A stretch of 64,000 bases of DNA from Colwellia ponticola (GTDB taxonomy: Bacteria > Pseudomonadota > Gammaproteobacteria > Enterobacterales > Alteromonadaceae): NCBI RefSeq assembly GCF_005885605.1, contig NZ_SZVP01000005.1, positions 124,001 to 188,000 of the forward strand, written 5' to 3'. Made by a program: the position numbers and the translations under genes. The notes beneath the pieces were generated by a model. It was not told the origin of the DNA, searched no databases, and was given only the letters and a program-made list of their open reading frames with translations. The stretch's first letter is position 1; every line of letters starts with the position of its first letter. Shown here in pieces: positions 57,151 through 64,000 of the stretch.

Positions 57151-57164
57151 CGAATATAGAATAG
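57151..57164 (+). other. attR
   Basis: Right copy of the 14-bp repeat CGAATATAGAATAG, identical to the 3' end of yicC. Confidence 0.88.
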
Positions 57165-57201
57165 CTAACCCACAAGTTTTCACCTGTCCTACACCGCCTG
57201 T

Positions 57202-57231
57202 AAAGCCTCGTTAACCGGGGCTTTATTTTTT
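57202..57231 (+). terminator. Rho-independent terminator, presumably the original yicC terminator
   Basis: AAAGCCTCG-TTAAC-CGGGGCTTT (one G-U pair) followed by ATTTTTTG. It lies 38 bp beyond attR. Before island insertion it would have been about 40 bp past the yicC stop, so it is probably the ancestral yicC terminator. Confidence 0.85.
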
Positions 57232-57481
57232 GTTCATTTATACGACTCTTGCAGTCTTAGTTAACAAAAATACTAGCCAATAAGATGAGTAAAATAGTTT
57301 ATAAAGATTCATTTACCTTACAATTATCTCATCCCCTTTTAAAGTCACTCTTTCCTACAAAACAACCAATAACTAGATCATATTTCTTATAAGAATTAAA
57401 TAGCTAGCATGGTAAATATAGTAAATAGCTGTATTGCTTGGTATAACTCTACTATCGATTTTTTATCCGGATGCTTTCACT

Positions 57482-58156
57482 ATGGTCATACTATCTACAC
57501 TGCAATGCCGCCTTATCGGTGTAATGCTCGAAAAAGAAACCACCACGCCAGAGCAATACCCACTGTCGTTAAACGCTATTACCACGGGCTGTAACCAAAA
57601 GAGTAACCGTGAACCGGTAATGACCTTATCAGATGCTGAGGTGCAAGATGCGGTTGATGAGTTGGTGCAAATGAATCAATTAATGGTAGATCACAAAGCA
57701 TCAAGCCGTGTTAATAAATACTTTCATCGTTTTTGTAATACAGAGTTTGGTGATTTACAGTTTTCGCCCCAACAAAAAGCAGTAATTTGTGTGCTGTTAC
57801 TTAGAGGACCACAGACTCCTGGAGAGTTAAGAACCCGTACTCATCGCTTAGCTGACTTTACTGATGTTAATGAAGTTGAAAGCACTTTAACCCAATTACA
57901 AAATTTAAACGGTCAAACGCTGGTAAAAAAATTAGCACGTCAACCAGGTAAGCGTGATTGCCGTTATGTACATTTATTGTCAGATTTTACTGAAGAAAAC
58001 TACGCTCAAAATCCTGATGAATTAACGAATACCGTTAACGTAAACAAGGATAGTCAACTGGCGGTTCGAGTCACTGAATTAGAGCAACAAGTGGCTTACT
58101 TAACTGAGCAAGTAAGCTGCTTAACCGAACGATTAAATGATAACCACTCTTTATAG
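57482..58156 (+). CDS. yceH: UPF0502/DUF480 family protein YceH
   Basis: Winged-helix-type protein of the UPF0502 family. From the ATG at 57482 the sequence aligns with E. coli YceH: LQCRLIGVMLEKETTTPEQYPLSLNAI, CNQKSNREPVMTLSDAEVQ, the RFCNTEFGDL segment, LLLRGPQTPGELRTRTHRLADF and RLAREPGKR-like LARQPGKRDCRYVHLL. The 224 residues end in a coiled-coil tail (LEQQVAYLTEQVSCLTERL). The frame extends upstream to a TTG at 57434, but that adds residues not found in the family. Role unknown. Confidence 0.9.
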   Translation: MVILSTLQCRLIGVMLEKETTTPEQYPLSLNAITTGCNQKSNREPVMTLSDAEVQDAVDELVQMNQLMVDHKASSRVNKYFHRFCNTEFGDLQFSPQQKAVICVLLLRGPQTPGELRTRTHRLADFTDVNEVESTLTQLQNLNGQTLVKKLARQPGKRDCRYVHLLSDFTEENYAQNPDELTNTVNVNKDSQLAVRVTELEQQVAYLTEQVSCLTERLNDNHSL

Positions 58157-58305
58157 CTAGGCATTAAAGCGGTAACAATAAAGTCGTACTGTATAAAATA
58201 TGCGATAAAGTACAGCTGAAAAAATAGGAGCTTAACACGAGTGATTACTCTACTATTTACTATACTTTTCACTATGTTGGTTTTAAAGATTAAAGGAGAG
58301 CAATA

Positions 58306-58722
58306 ATGATTACGCTAGAGCATGTTAATTTAGTGGTCAAAGACATCGACAAAAGTTTAACTTTTTATCGCGCCGCTTTTCCTCATTGGCAAGTGCGTGG
58401 TGGCGACAAAGGTGAATGGTCAGGCAAACCAAGAAACTGGCTACATTTTGGTGATGACTATCAATATATCGCTTTTGCTGATAATGGCGTCGGCGAGAAT
58501 AGAGACTTAACCGGTCACCAAGTAGGTTTAGCTCACTTTGCTTACGTTACCAGTGATTTAAAAGGCACTATAGCGCGTATAACTGCTGCTGGTTTTGCTA
58601 TTCATAAACCAGGTGTACCTGATAAATATAGAGAAAATATTTATTTTCTTGATGCTGACGGTTACGAAGTAGAATTTGTGCAATACCATACTGACGTGCC
58701 TAAATTACGCAACCGCTATTAA
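58306..58722 (+). CDS. VOC family protein
   Basis: A 138-residue glyoxalase/dioxygenase-fold protein. MITLEHVNLVVKDIDKSLTFYRAAFP gives the first beta-alpha unit with a metal-ligand histidine (EHVN), HVGLAHFAYV-like QVGLAHFAYVTSDL the second histidine position, and FLDADGYEVEFVQY the terminal glutamate. This H/H/E set suggests a metal site. AAAGGAGAGCAA is a good ribosome site. Substrate not predictable; it is unrelated in detail to the VOC protein at 10.2 kb. Confidence 0.87.
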   Translation: MITLEHVNLVVKDIDKSLTFYRAAFPHWQVRGGDKGEWSGKPRNWLHFGDDYQYIAFADNGVGENRDLTGHQVGLAHFAYVTSDLKGTIARITAAGFAIHKPGVPDKYRENIYFLDADGYEVEFVQYHTDVPKLRNRY

Positions 58723-58824
58723 GGCGCAGAGAGAGTGCTGCAAAGTCATATCTCTTTACAGTATTCCTGCATATAGCTTAAACTCAATGCCCTACGCACA
58801 CATTTTTGCAAGCTAAGGCTTTCC

Positions 58825-61203
58825 ATGCGCAAGTTTAAATGGCTATTTTTTGTTCTATTTCTTTCTGGCTGTGCCACCTTGGGTGTAATGGAGTTTGATA
58901 GGCTTTATGGCACTAGTCATGTTGATAATAGGCTAGCACAACCTAAAGCAACCCAAGCTCAAGCTATTAATTTCAATAAAAATATCCAACCAATCATTGA
59001 AAACCGTTGTGTAGTTTGTCATGGTTGTTACGATGCGCCCTGTCAACTAAAAATGGAAAATCGCGCCGGCCTTGAGCGTGGAGCCAATAAAGCCATGGTT
59101 TATAATGGTGAGCGCTTAGTTACTGCCAATATTAGTGACAGCCTTAGTGCATTAACTGAACTAAACCGTGACACCTTACAACCACAGCGCCAACAAGGCT
59201 TTTTTCCTGTTTTCAATGAGCGTCAACAATCCGCACTAGGTAATACTCAAGCAAGCCTATTTTATCAAATGTTGGCATTAAAGCAGCAGCATCCTTTGCC
59301 TAATGAAACAATACTGAATGACAGCTTTGATATCTCGCTCGACCGCAACCAACAATGCCCAACCATAGAAGAGTTTGAGCAATATAAACATGACTTTCCA
59401 CTAGGCGGCATGCCTTACGCATTACCCGCGTTATCAACAACTGAACATAAGCAATTAAGCCAGTGGCTAGCTAGTGGTGCCATTATGCCTGAAGCGGAAT
59501 CTGCGAATGCCCAAGAGCAACTAATGATTAACCGTTGGGAAATTTTACTTAATGGTAGGTCCGCTAAAGAGCAGTTAATTGCTCGTTATTTATTTGAACA
59601 CTTGTACCTAGCCAATTTATATTTTACTGACGAGCGCACTAGCTACTTTAAATTAGTACGTTCAAGCACTCCTAATGGTAAAAAAGCCGTTGTTATTAAT
59701 ACCCGTCGTCCATTCGACTCGCCCTATAAAGATGCGGCTCAACAACCCGAGGTGAATAACCCACAGGTTTTCTATCGGTTAATTAAACACAACGAAACCA
59801 TTATTGCTAAACGCCATATGCCCTACCCGTTTGGTGAAGAAAAGTTAGCACGCATCACTGAACTTTTTTATCAGCCCGATTATAAAGTAGCAACACTACC
59901 TGATTACCAACTGATTAATGCGTCAAACCCTTTTAAAACATTTCAGGCGATTCCTAGCCAATCGCGCTATCAATTTTTGCTAGATCAAGCACAGTTTTCA
60001 ATTATGAATTTTATCAAAGGCCCTGTTTGTCGAGGACAAATTGCCCTTAATGTGATTGATGATAATTTTTGGGTGTTTTTCCTTAGTCCTGATAACAATC
60101 CAGATGATGCGTTTCTTAATGCTAACGCCGACCTTTTACAATTACCCGCAGCCACCAGTGATAAAGCGATATCATTACTTTACTGGCGTCAATATGCTAA
60201 GCGCCAGCAACAATATGTAAAAAATAAACTAGCCTATCTAAAAGATCTAAACTTGCAACCAAGTGAACTCAATTTGGATTTAATTTGGTCGGGTAACGGT
60301 AACCCTAACGCGAGTTTAACCGTATTAAGACACTTTGATAGTGCCTCGGTTTTACCAGGTTTTGTTGGCCCAGCGCCTAAAACGGCTTGGTTAATTAGCT
60401 ACCCTTTACTAGAACGAATTCATTATCTGTTAGTGGCAGGCTTTGATGTTTATGGCAATGTCGGTCATCAGTTAAAAACACGTTTGTACATGGATTTCTT
60501 GCGTATGGAAGCAGAAAGTAACTTTATTAGCTTATTACCTAAAGCACAGCGTAAAACTGTACATGAGTATTGGTATAGAAATACCAGTGATGATATTAAA
60601 GACTATATTTTTTCGGATGATTTTTATCAATTACCTGAAACAGGTATCACTTACCTTACTGATAATCCACAAGCAGAGTTATTTGAGCAAGTGGCTAAAT
60701 ATACCGATAATAGTCAGGTAAGCCAGCTTAACTTGCCAGAAGTATCTCAAAGCAAAGCAGACGAACTCATTAAGCATATAGGCACCCTACAAGGTACAAA
60801 AGTAAGCTTCTTACCACAAGTCTCTTATGTCATGGTGACTAATGGCTCTAAAAAACACGTTTATAGTTTAATTACTAACTCAGCACACAGCAATGTGGCG
60901 CATTTGTTTTCTGAAGCAGATAGACGCATACCTGCAGAAGATAATATAGCGGTTTTACGTGGTGTGGTGGGTACTTACCCCAACGCCTTCTTTAAGGTAG
61001 AGCAAGCACACCTTGCTGAGTTTGTTGAGCAGGTAATATCTATAGAAACTGAACAAGATTACCATGCACTTAAAGATAAATTTGCCATACGCAGAACGAA
61101 CCCCGATTTTTGGGCATTTGCCGATGAATTACACGCTTGGTATAAAAAGAACCAACCAAATGACGCTGGCTTACTTGATTTTAATCGCTTAGAAAACCGT
61201 TAA
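58825..61203 (+). CDS. cti: Fatty acid cis/trans isomerase
   Basis: Periplasmic haem enzyme converting cis-unsaturated acyl chains of phospholipids to trans, lowering membrane fluidity quickly under stress. The 792-residue protein starts with a lipoprotein-like signal (FLFLSGC, lipobox LSGC), then the haem-c motif C-V-V-C-H near residue 63 within RCVVCHGCYDAPCQ, followed by the family-typical MENRAGLERGANKAMVYNGER segment. Length agrees with Cti of Pseudomonas and Vibrio. The possible lipidation differs from the cleavable signal described for Pseudomonas Cti. Confidence 0.93.
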   Translation: MRKFKWLFFVLFLSGCATLGVMEFDRLYGTSHVDNRLAQPKATQAQAINFNKNIQPIIENRCVVCHGCYDAPCQLKMENRAGLERGANKAMVYNGERLVTANISDSLSALTELNRDTLQPQRQQGFFPVFNERQQSALGNTQASLFYQMLALKQQHPLPNETILNDSFDISLDRNQQCPTIEEFEQYKHDFPLGGMPYALPALSTTEHKQLSQWLASGAIMPEAESANAQEQLMINRWEILLNGRSAKEQLIARYLFEHLYLANLYFTDERTSYFKLVRSSTPNGKKAVVINTRRPFDSPYKDAAQQPEVNNPQVFYRLIKHNETIIAKRHMPYPFGEEKLARITELFYQPDYKVATLPDYQLINASNPFKTFQAIPSQSRYQFLLDQAQFSIMNFIKGPVCRGQIALNVIDDNFWVFFLSPDNNPDDAFLNANADLLQLPAATSDKAISLLYWRQYAKRQQQYVKNKLAYLKDLNLQPSELNLDLIWSGNGNPNASLTVLRHFDSASVLPGFVGPAPKTAWLISYPLLERIHYLLVAGFDVYGNVGHQLKTRLYMDFLRMEAESNFISLLPKAQRKTVHEYWYRNTSDDIKDYIFSDDFYQLPETGITYLTDNPQAELFEQVAKYTDNSQVSQLNLPEVSQSKADELIKHIGTLQGTKVSFLPQVSYVMVTNGSKKHVYSLITNSAHSNVAHLFSEADRRIPAEDNIAVLRGVVGTYPNAFFKVEQAHLAEFVEQVISIETEQDYHALKDKFAIRRTNPDFWAFADELHAWYKKNQPNDAGLLDFNRLENR

Positions 61204-61250
61204 TCAATAGCTAAGACATAAGTCATTACACCTTGTAACAAAATACTGCC

Positions 61251-61287
61251 GCTTGTCTTATTCCTCAATGAGGCAAGCCGTAGTTTT
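61251..61287 (+). terminator. Probable terminator of cti
   Basis: GCTTGTCT / AGGCAAGC (one G-U pair) with a 12-nt loop, extended imperfectly outward and followed by TAGTTTT. About 50 bp past the cti stop codon; the U-tract is short. Confidence 0.4.
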
Positions 61288-61290
61288 GCT

Positions 61291-61557
61291 TAATACCAAG
61301 TCTATTAAGTTATTTCCCACTCAGCGAGAATTAAAAGGCTTAGAGGCAAGGCTTTGATTGAAGAGAATGGTTACTCCCTTGTCAAAATTAATAACGCTGC
61401 ATGTAAGCCTTTTAAACTCGCCCTTGGGAGCTTATTAGCAAACTGATAACAGCACAAAATTAATGAAATATAGAATAACTATAGTTAACAAATTTTGCTT
61501 GTTCTAAGCTCGCTAATACAGCTCTGAGTTGGGAATAAATTTAATAGAATTGGTATA
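61291..61557. mobile_element. MITE-like element with terminal inverted repeats
   Basis: A 267-bp non-coding element between cti and the peptidase gene. Left end TAATACCAAGTCTATTAAGT and right end (reverse complement) TATACCAATTCTATTAAATT are inverted repeats of about 35 bp, including TTTCCCACTCAG / TTCCCAACTCAG. An internal perfect inverted repeat TTAAAAGGCTTA (61331-61342) / TAAGCCTTTTAA (61404-61415) lets the transcript fold. Another solo end occurs at 36913-36981. No transposase is encoded. It fills most of the 419-bp gap 61204-61622. Confidence 0.7.
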
Positions 61558-61622
61558 GTTCTCTTCTGCTACACTGCGTTATCCTTGTAGAAGACTCACG
61601 TCAAAATAGAGATTCAAATCTA

Positions 61623-63806
61623 ATGAAGAAACATAACCTTTTACTAACCAGTGTTTTAGTGACCAGCGTATTAGTCGCTTGTACTGGTAACAGTGTTAAA
61701 CAAACAGGTAATACCCTTAATACAACTCAAAAAGAAGTACTAAAAATGAGCTATCCGATAACAAAAAAAGGTGACGTGGTTGATAACTATTTTGGCACTG
61801 ACGTCGCTGATCCCTACCGTTGGTTAGAAGATGATCGCAGTGAAGAAACCGGCGCTTGGGTTGCCGAAGAAAATAAAGTGACTTTTGATTATTTGTCACA
61901 AATCCCCTATCGTGGACAACTGAAATCTCGCTTAGCTGAGCTATGGAACTACGAGAAAGTTGGCGCACCTTTTAAAGAAGGTGACTATACCTATTTCTAC
62001 AAAAATGACGGTTTACAAAACCAGTATGTGGTTTATCGTCAAAAAGACGATGGTAAGGCTGAAGTCTTTTTAGATCCAAATAGCTTTAGTGAAGATGGCA
62101 CTACCTCACTGGGGCAGTTAAGCTTCTCAAAAGATGGTTCTATTGCCGCTTATGCCATCTCAGAAGGCGGTAGTGACTGGCGTAAAATCATTATTATTGA
62201 TGTAGAAACAAAAAAAGTATTAGAGACACCGCTAATTGATGTGAAATTCTCCGATATTTCTTGGTTTAAAAATGAAGGTTTTTATTACTCAAGTTACGAT
62301 AAGCCAACAGGTAGTGAGCTCTCTGCTAAAACTGACCAGCATAAACTGTATTACCATGTATTAGGTCAGCCACAAAAAGACGATAAAATCATTTTTGGTA
62401 ACACCGCAGAGCAAAAACGTCGTTATGTAAGTGGCAGTGTTACTGAAGATAACCGCTTCTTACTTATATCAGGTGCTATTTCTACCTCAGGTAACGATCT
62501 TTACCTTAAAAATTTAACCAAACCAAATAGCCCATTAGTTACTATTACTGATGATTTTGCTGCTGATACTTATGTGATTGAAAATGAAGGCGACAAATTA
62601 TTTTTAGTGACTAACTTAAACGCGCCAAATAAGAAAATTGTTACCGTAGATGCTAGCGCACCTGAAAGTAAAAACTGGACCGACTTTATTACTGAAACAG
62701 ACTATGTATTAAGCGCATCAACTGGCGGCGGATACTTTTTTACCGAGTACATGGTTGATGCTATTTCAAAAGTGTACCAATTTGATTATCAAGGTAATCA
62801 AGTACGAGAAATTAGCTTACCTGGCGCGGGGAGTGCTTCAGCGTTAGCAGGTCATAAAAATGAAAGTACTTTATATTACTCATTCAGTAACTACAAAACG
62901 CCAGGCACTATCTACCGCTACAACATAGATAAAGGTAATAGTGATGTTTACCTTAAATCAGGCGCTAAATTTGATAGCGACACTTACGAGTCACAGCAAG
63001 TATTTTACCCTTCAAAAGATGGTACCAAAGTACCTATGATCATTACCTATAAAAAAGGTCTTGAGCTTAATGGTAAAAACCCCACTATTTTATACGGTTA
63101 CGGTGGTTTCAATATTAGCTTAACGCCATCGTTTAGTGTTGCTCGTGCGGTGTGGTTAGAGCAAGGCGGTATTTATGCGGTTGCTAATTTACGGGGTGGT
63201 GGTGAATACGGTAAAGAGTGGCATAAAGCCGGTACACAATTACAAAAGCAAAATGTTTTTGATGACTTTATTGCCGCTGGTGAATATTTAATTAAGCAAA
63301 ACTATACCTCGAGTGACTATTTAGCCATACAGGGCGGCTCTAATGGTGGTTTATTAGTCGGTGCAGTAATGACGCAACGTCCTGATTTAATGCAAGTAGC
63401 GCTACCTGCAGTGGGCGTATTAGATATGCTTAGATACCATACCTTTACCGCTGGTGCTGGTTGGGCTTACGACTACGGCACTGCTGAGCAAAGTGAAGAG
63501 ATGTTCACTTACTTAAAAGCTTACTCACCAGTACACAATGTTAAAGCAGGTGTTAGCTATCCGGCCACTATGGTGACTACGGGCGATCATGATGATCGGG
63601 TGGTACCGGCTCATTCATTTAAGTTTGCCGCGGAATTACAGGCCAAACAAGCCGGCACGGCACCCACGCTGATTAGGATCGAAACCAATGCCGGTCATGG
63701 TGCTGGTACGCCAGTTTCTAAAACCATTGAACAGTATGCTGATATTTATGCCTTCACCTTATTTAACATGGGCTTTACTGTCTTACCTAGCGCTTCATCT
63801 AAATAA
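61623..63806 (+). CDS. Prolyl oligopeptidase family lipoprotein (S9A)
   Basis: Serine peptidase cleaving short proline-containing peptides. The 727-residue precursor has a lipoprotein signal (VTSVLVAC, lipobox LVAC), so it is likely membrane-tethered in the periplasm. Residues about 120-440 form the seven-bladed propeller gate (e.g. DPYRWLEDD upstream, then repeated WxxD strands); the C-terminal hydrolase domain has [15 protein letters not shown], the nucleophile in [12 protein letters not shown], the acid in [10 protein letters not shown] and the histidine in NAGHGAG. All three catalytic residues are present. An upstream in-frame Met (MSYPITKKG) near residue 43 is not a better start because the signal would be lost. 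Confidence 0.93.
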   Translation: MKKHNLLLTSVLVTSVLVACTGNSVKQTGNTLNTTQKEVLKMSYPITKKGDVVDNYFGTDVADPYRWLEDDRSEETGAWVAEENKVTFDYLSQIPYRGQLKSRLAELWNYEKVGAPFKEGDYTYFYKNDGLQNQYVVYRQKDDGKAEVFLDPNSFSEDGTTSLGQLSFSKDGSIAAYAISEGGSDWRKIIIIDVETKKVLETPLIDVKFSDISWFKNEGFYYSSYDKPTGSELSAKTDQHKLYYHVLGQPQKDDKIIFGNTAEQKRRYVSGSVTEDNRFLLISGAISTSGNDLYLKNLTKPNSPLVTITDDFAADTYVIENEGDKLFLVTNLNAPNKKIVTVDASAPESKNWTDFITETDYVLSASTGGGYFFTEYMVDAISKVYQFDYQGNQVREISLPGAGSASALAGHKNESTLYYSFSNYKTPGTIYRYNIDKGNSDVYLKSGAKFDSDTYESQQVFYPSKDGTKVPMIITYKKGLELNGKNPTILYGYGGFNISLTPSFSVARAVWLEQGGIYAVANLRGGGEYGKEWHKAGTQLQKQNVFDDFIAAGEYLIKQNYTSSDYLAIQGGSNGGLLVGAVMTQRPDLMQVALPAVGVLDMLRYHTFTAGAGWAYDYGTAEQSEEMFTYLKAYSPVHNVKAGVSYPATMVTTGDHDDRVVPAHSFKFAAELQAKQAGTAPTLIRIETNAGHGAGTPVSKTIEQYADIYAFTLFNMGFTVLPSASSK

Positions 63807-63851
63807 CTAGAACAAACTAAAGCGGTTACTTTTTTAACGGGTAAGGTTTAC

Positions 63852-63890
63852 AAAAATGCCGATTAACGTTAAGCGTTAATCGGCATTTTT
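63852..63890. terminator. Bidirectional rho-independent terminator
   Basis: AAAAATGCCGATTAACG, 5-nt loop, CGTTAATCGGCATTTTT: a 17-bp perfect stem with U-tracts on either strand, between the convergent peptidase gene and recQ. Confidence 0.92.
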
Positions 63891-63918
63891 ATCTGTTAAT
63901 ATTCTACTTAGACATACT

Positions 63919-64000
63919 TTACTGGTGTGCTTTGATTAATGCTAAAAAGGGTTGACCATAACGCGATAACTTCACTGCACCAATACCACTAATACTGAGC
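63919..64000 (-). CDS. recQ: ATP-dependent DNA helicase RecQ, C-terminal end (partial)
   Basis: The last 26 codons of a minus-strand gene enter the window. They read LSISGIGAVKLSRYGQPFLA followed by LIKAHQ and a stop, which matches the end of the HRDC domain of RecQ (compare VNGVGMRKLERFGKPFMALIRAH in E. coli). Most of the gene lies beyond the right edge. Confidence 0.8.
   Translation of the reverse strand, partial: LSISGIGAVKLSRYGQPFLALIKAHQ

Larger units (their letters stand above)
50820..57164 (+). mobile_element. Integrative genomic island inserted at the 3' end of yicC
   Basis: A 6345-bp element bounded by a 14-bp direct repeat (CGAATATAGAATAG at 50820-50833 and 57151-57164). It encodes a tyrosine integrase at its left end, a PP2C remnant and a three-gene operon. 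The left repeat overlaps the yicC stop codon, and a terminator that suits yicC lies just outside the right repeat. The 3' end of yicC is a known attB, for example for MGIVflInd1-type mobilisable islands of Vibrio. No conjugation, relaxase, excisionase or phage structural genes are present, so mobility would need a helper element or be lost. Confidence 0.9.
56894..57481. other. Island right end and yceH upstream region (no gene)
   Basis: These 588 bp contain the last 270 bp of the island (including the 12-mer at 57063-57074 and attR), the displaced terminator, and about 250 bp of AT-rich DNA before yceH. I see no supported ORF in it. Confidence 0.7.

Overview
The window reads as chromosomal DNA of a marine, probably psychrophilic gammaproteobacterium of the order Alteromonadales, most likely Colwellia or a close relative. 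This is inferred from the AT-rich coding sequence, the gene content (fatty acid cis/trans isomerase, SapC-like protein, several lineage-specific hypotheticals), the neighbourhoods (ftsY/rsmD, ubiC-ubiA beside plsB, kbl-tdh, rph-pyrE, yicC) and a short interspersed inverted-repeat family. No rRNA, tRNA or CRISPR array was seen.

Layout. 1-13.8 kb: core and accessory genes. These are the truncated ftsY diverging from rsmD, ogt, a secreted serine hydrolase, a DUF416 protein, a SapC-like protein, an LRR-protein kinase, a CSD-DUF1294 protein, a yeast-Fcy1-like cytosine deaminase coupled to a periplasmic binding protein, a VOC protein, di-haem cytochrome c peroxidase and a YbdG-type mechanosensitive channel. 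13.9-18.8 kb: a complete four-gene Qat antiphage operon (qatA-qatB-qatC-qatD, minus strand), followed by about 690 bp of non-coding DNA with a hexanucleotide tandem repeat. 19.5-46.7 kb: mostly housekeeping genes. These include HI0933-family flavoprotein, ftnA, peroxiredoxin, Na/Pi symporter, LOG protein, MCP, rsmJ, a double-OB SSB-like protein, plsB, ubiC-ubiA, FliL-like, glpE-glpG, kbl-tdh, waaA-kdkA and rph-pyrE. 46.9-49.9 kb: a tightly coupled thioredoxin-like / gluconate-dehydrogenase-subunit-3-like / GMC oxidoreductase operon lying between rph and yicC. 57.4-64 kb: yceH, VOC, cti, a prolyl oligopeptidase lipoprotein and the 3' end of recQ.

The most interesting region is 50,820-57,164. 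It is a 6.3-kb integrative island inserted at the very 3' end of yicC. A 14-bp direct repeat that includes the yicC stop codon marks both ends, a tyrosine integrase lies at the left end, and the presumed original yicC terminator now sits just beyond the right end. A 12-bp motif repeated near both ends looks like integrase arm sites. The cargo is a truncated PP2C phosphatase remnant and a three-gene, translationally coupled operon. Its products are a large helical protein of unknown family, a protein with a restriction-endonuclease-like N-terminus, and a protein with a HEPN-type R-N-x3-H motif. I do not recognise this operon as a named system, and it is the best candidate for an undescribed defence system here. 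Together with Qat, the window holds two separate phage-defence-type insertions in otherwise conserved surroundings.
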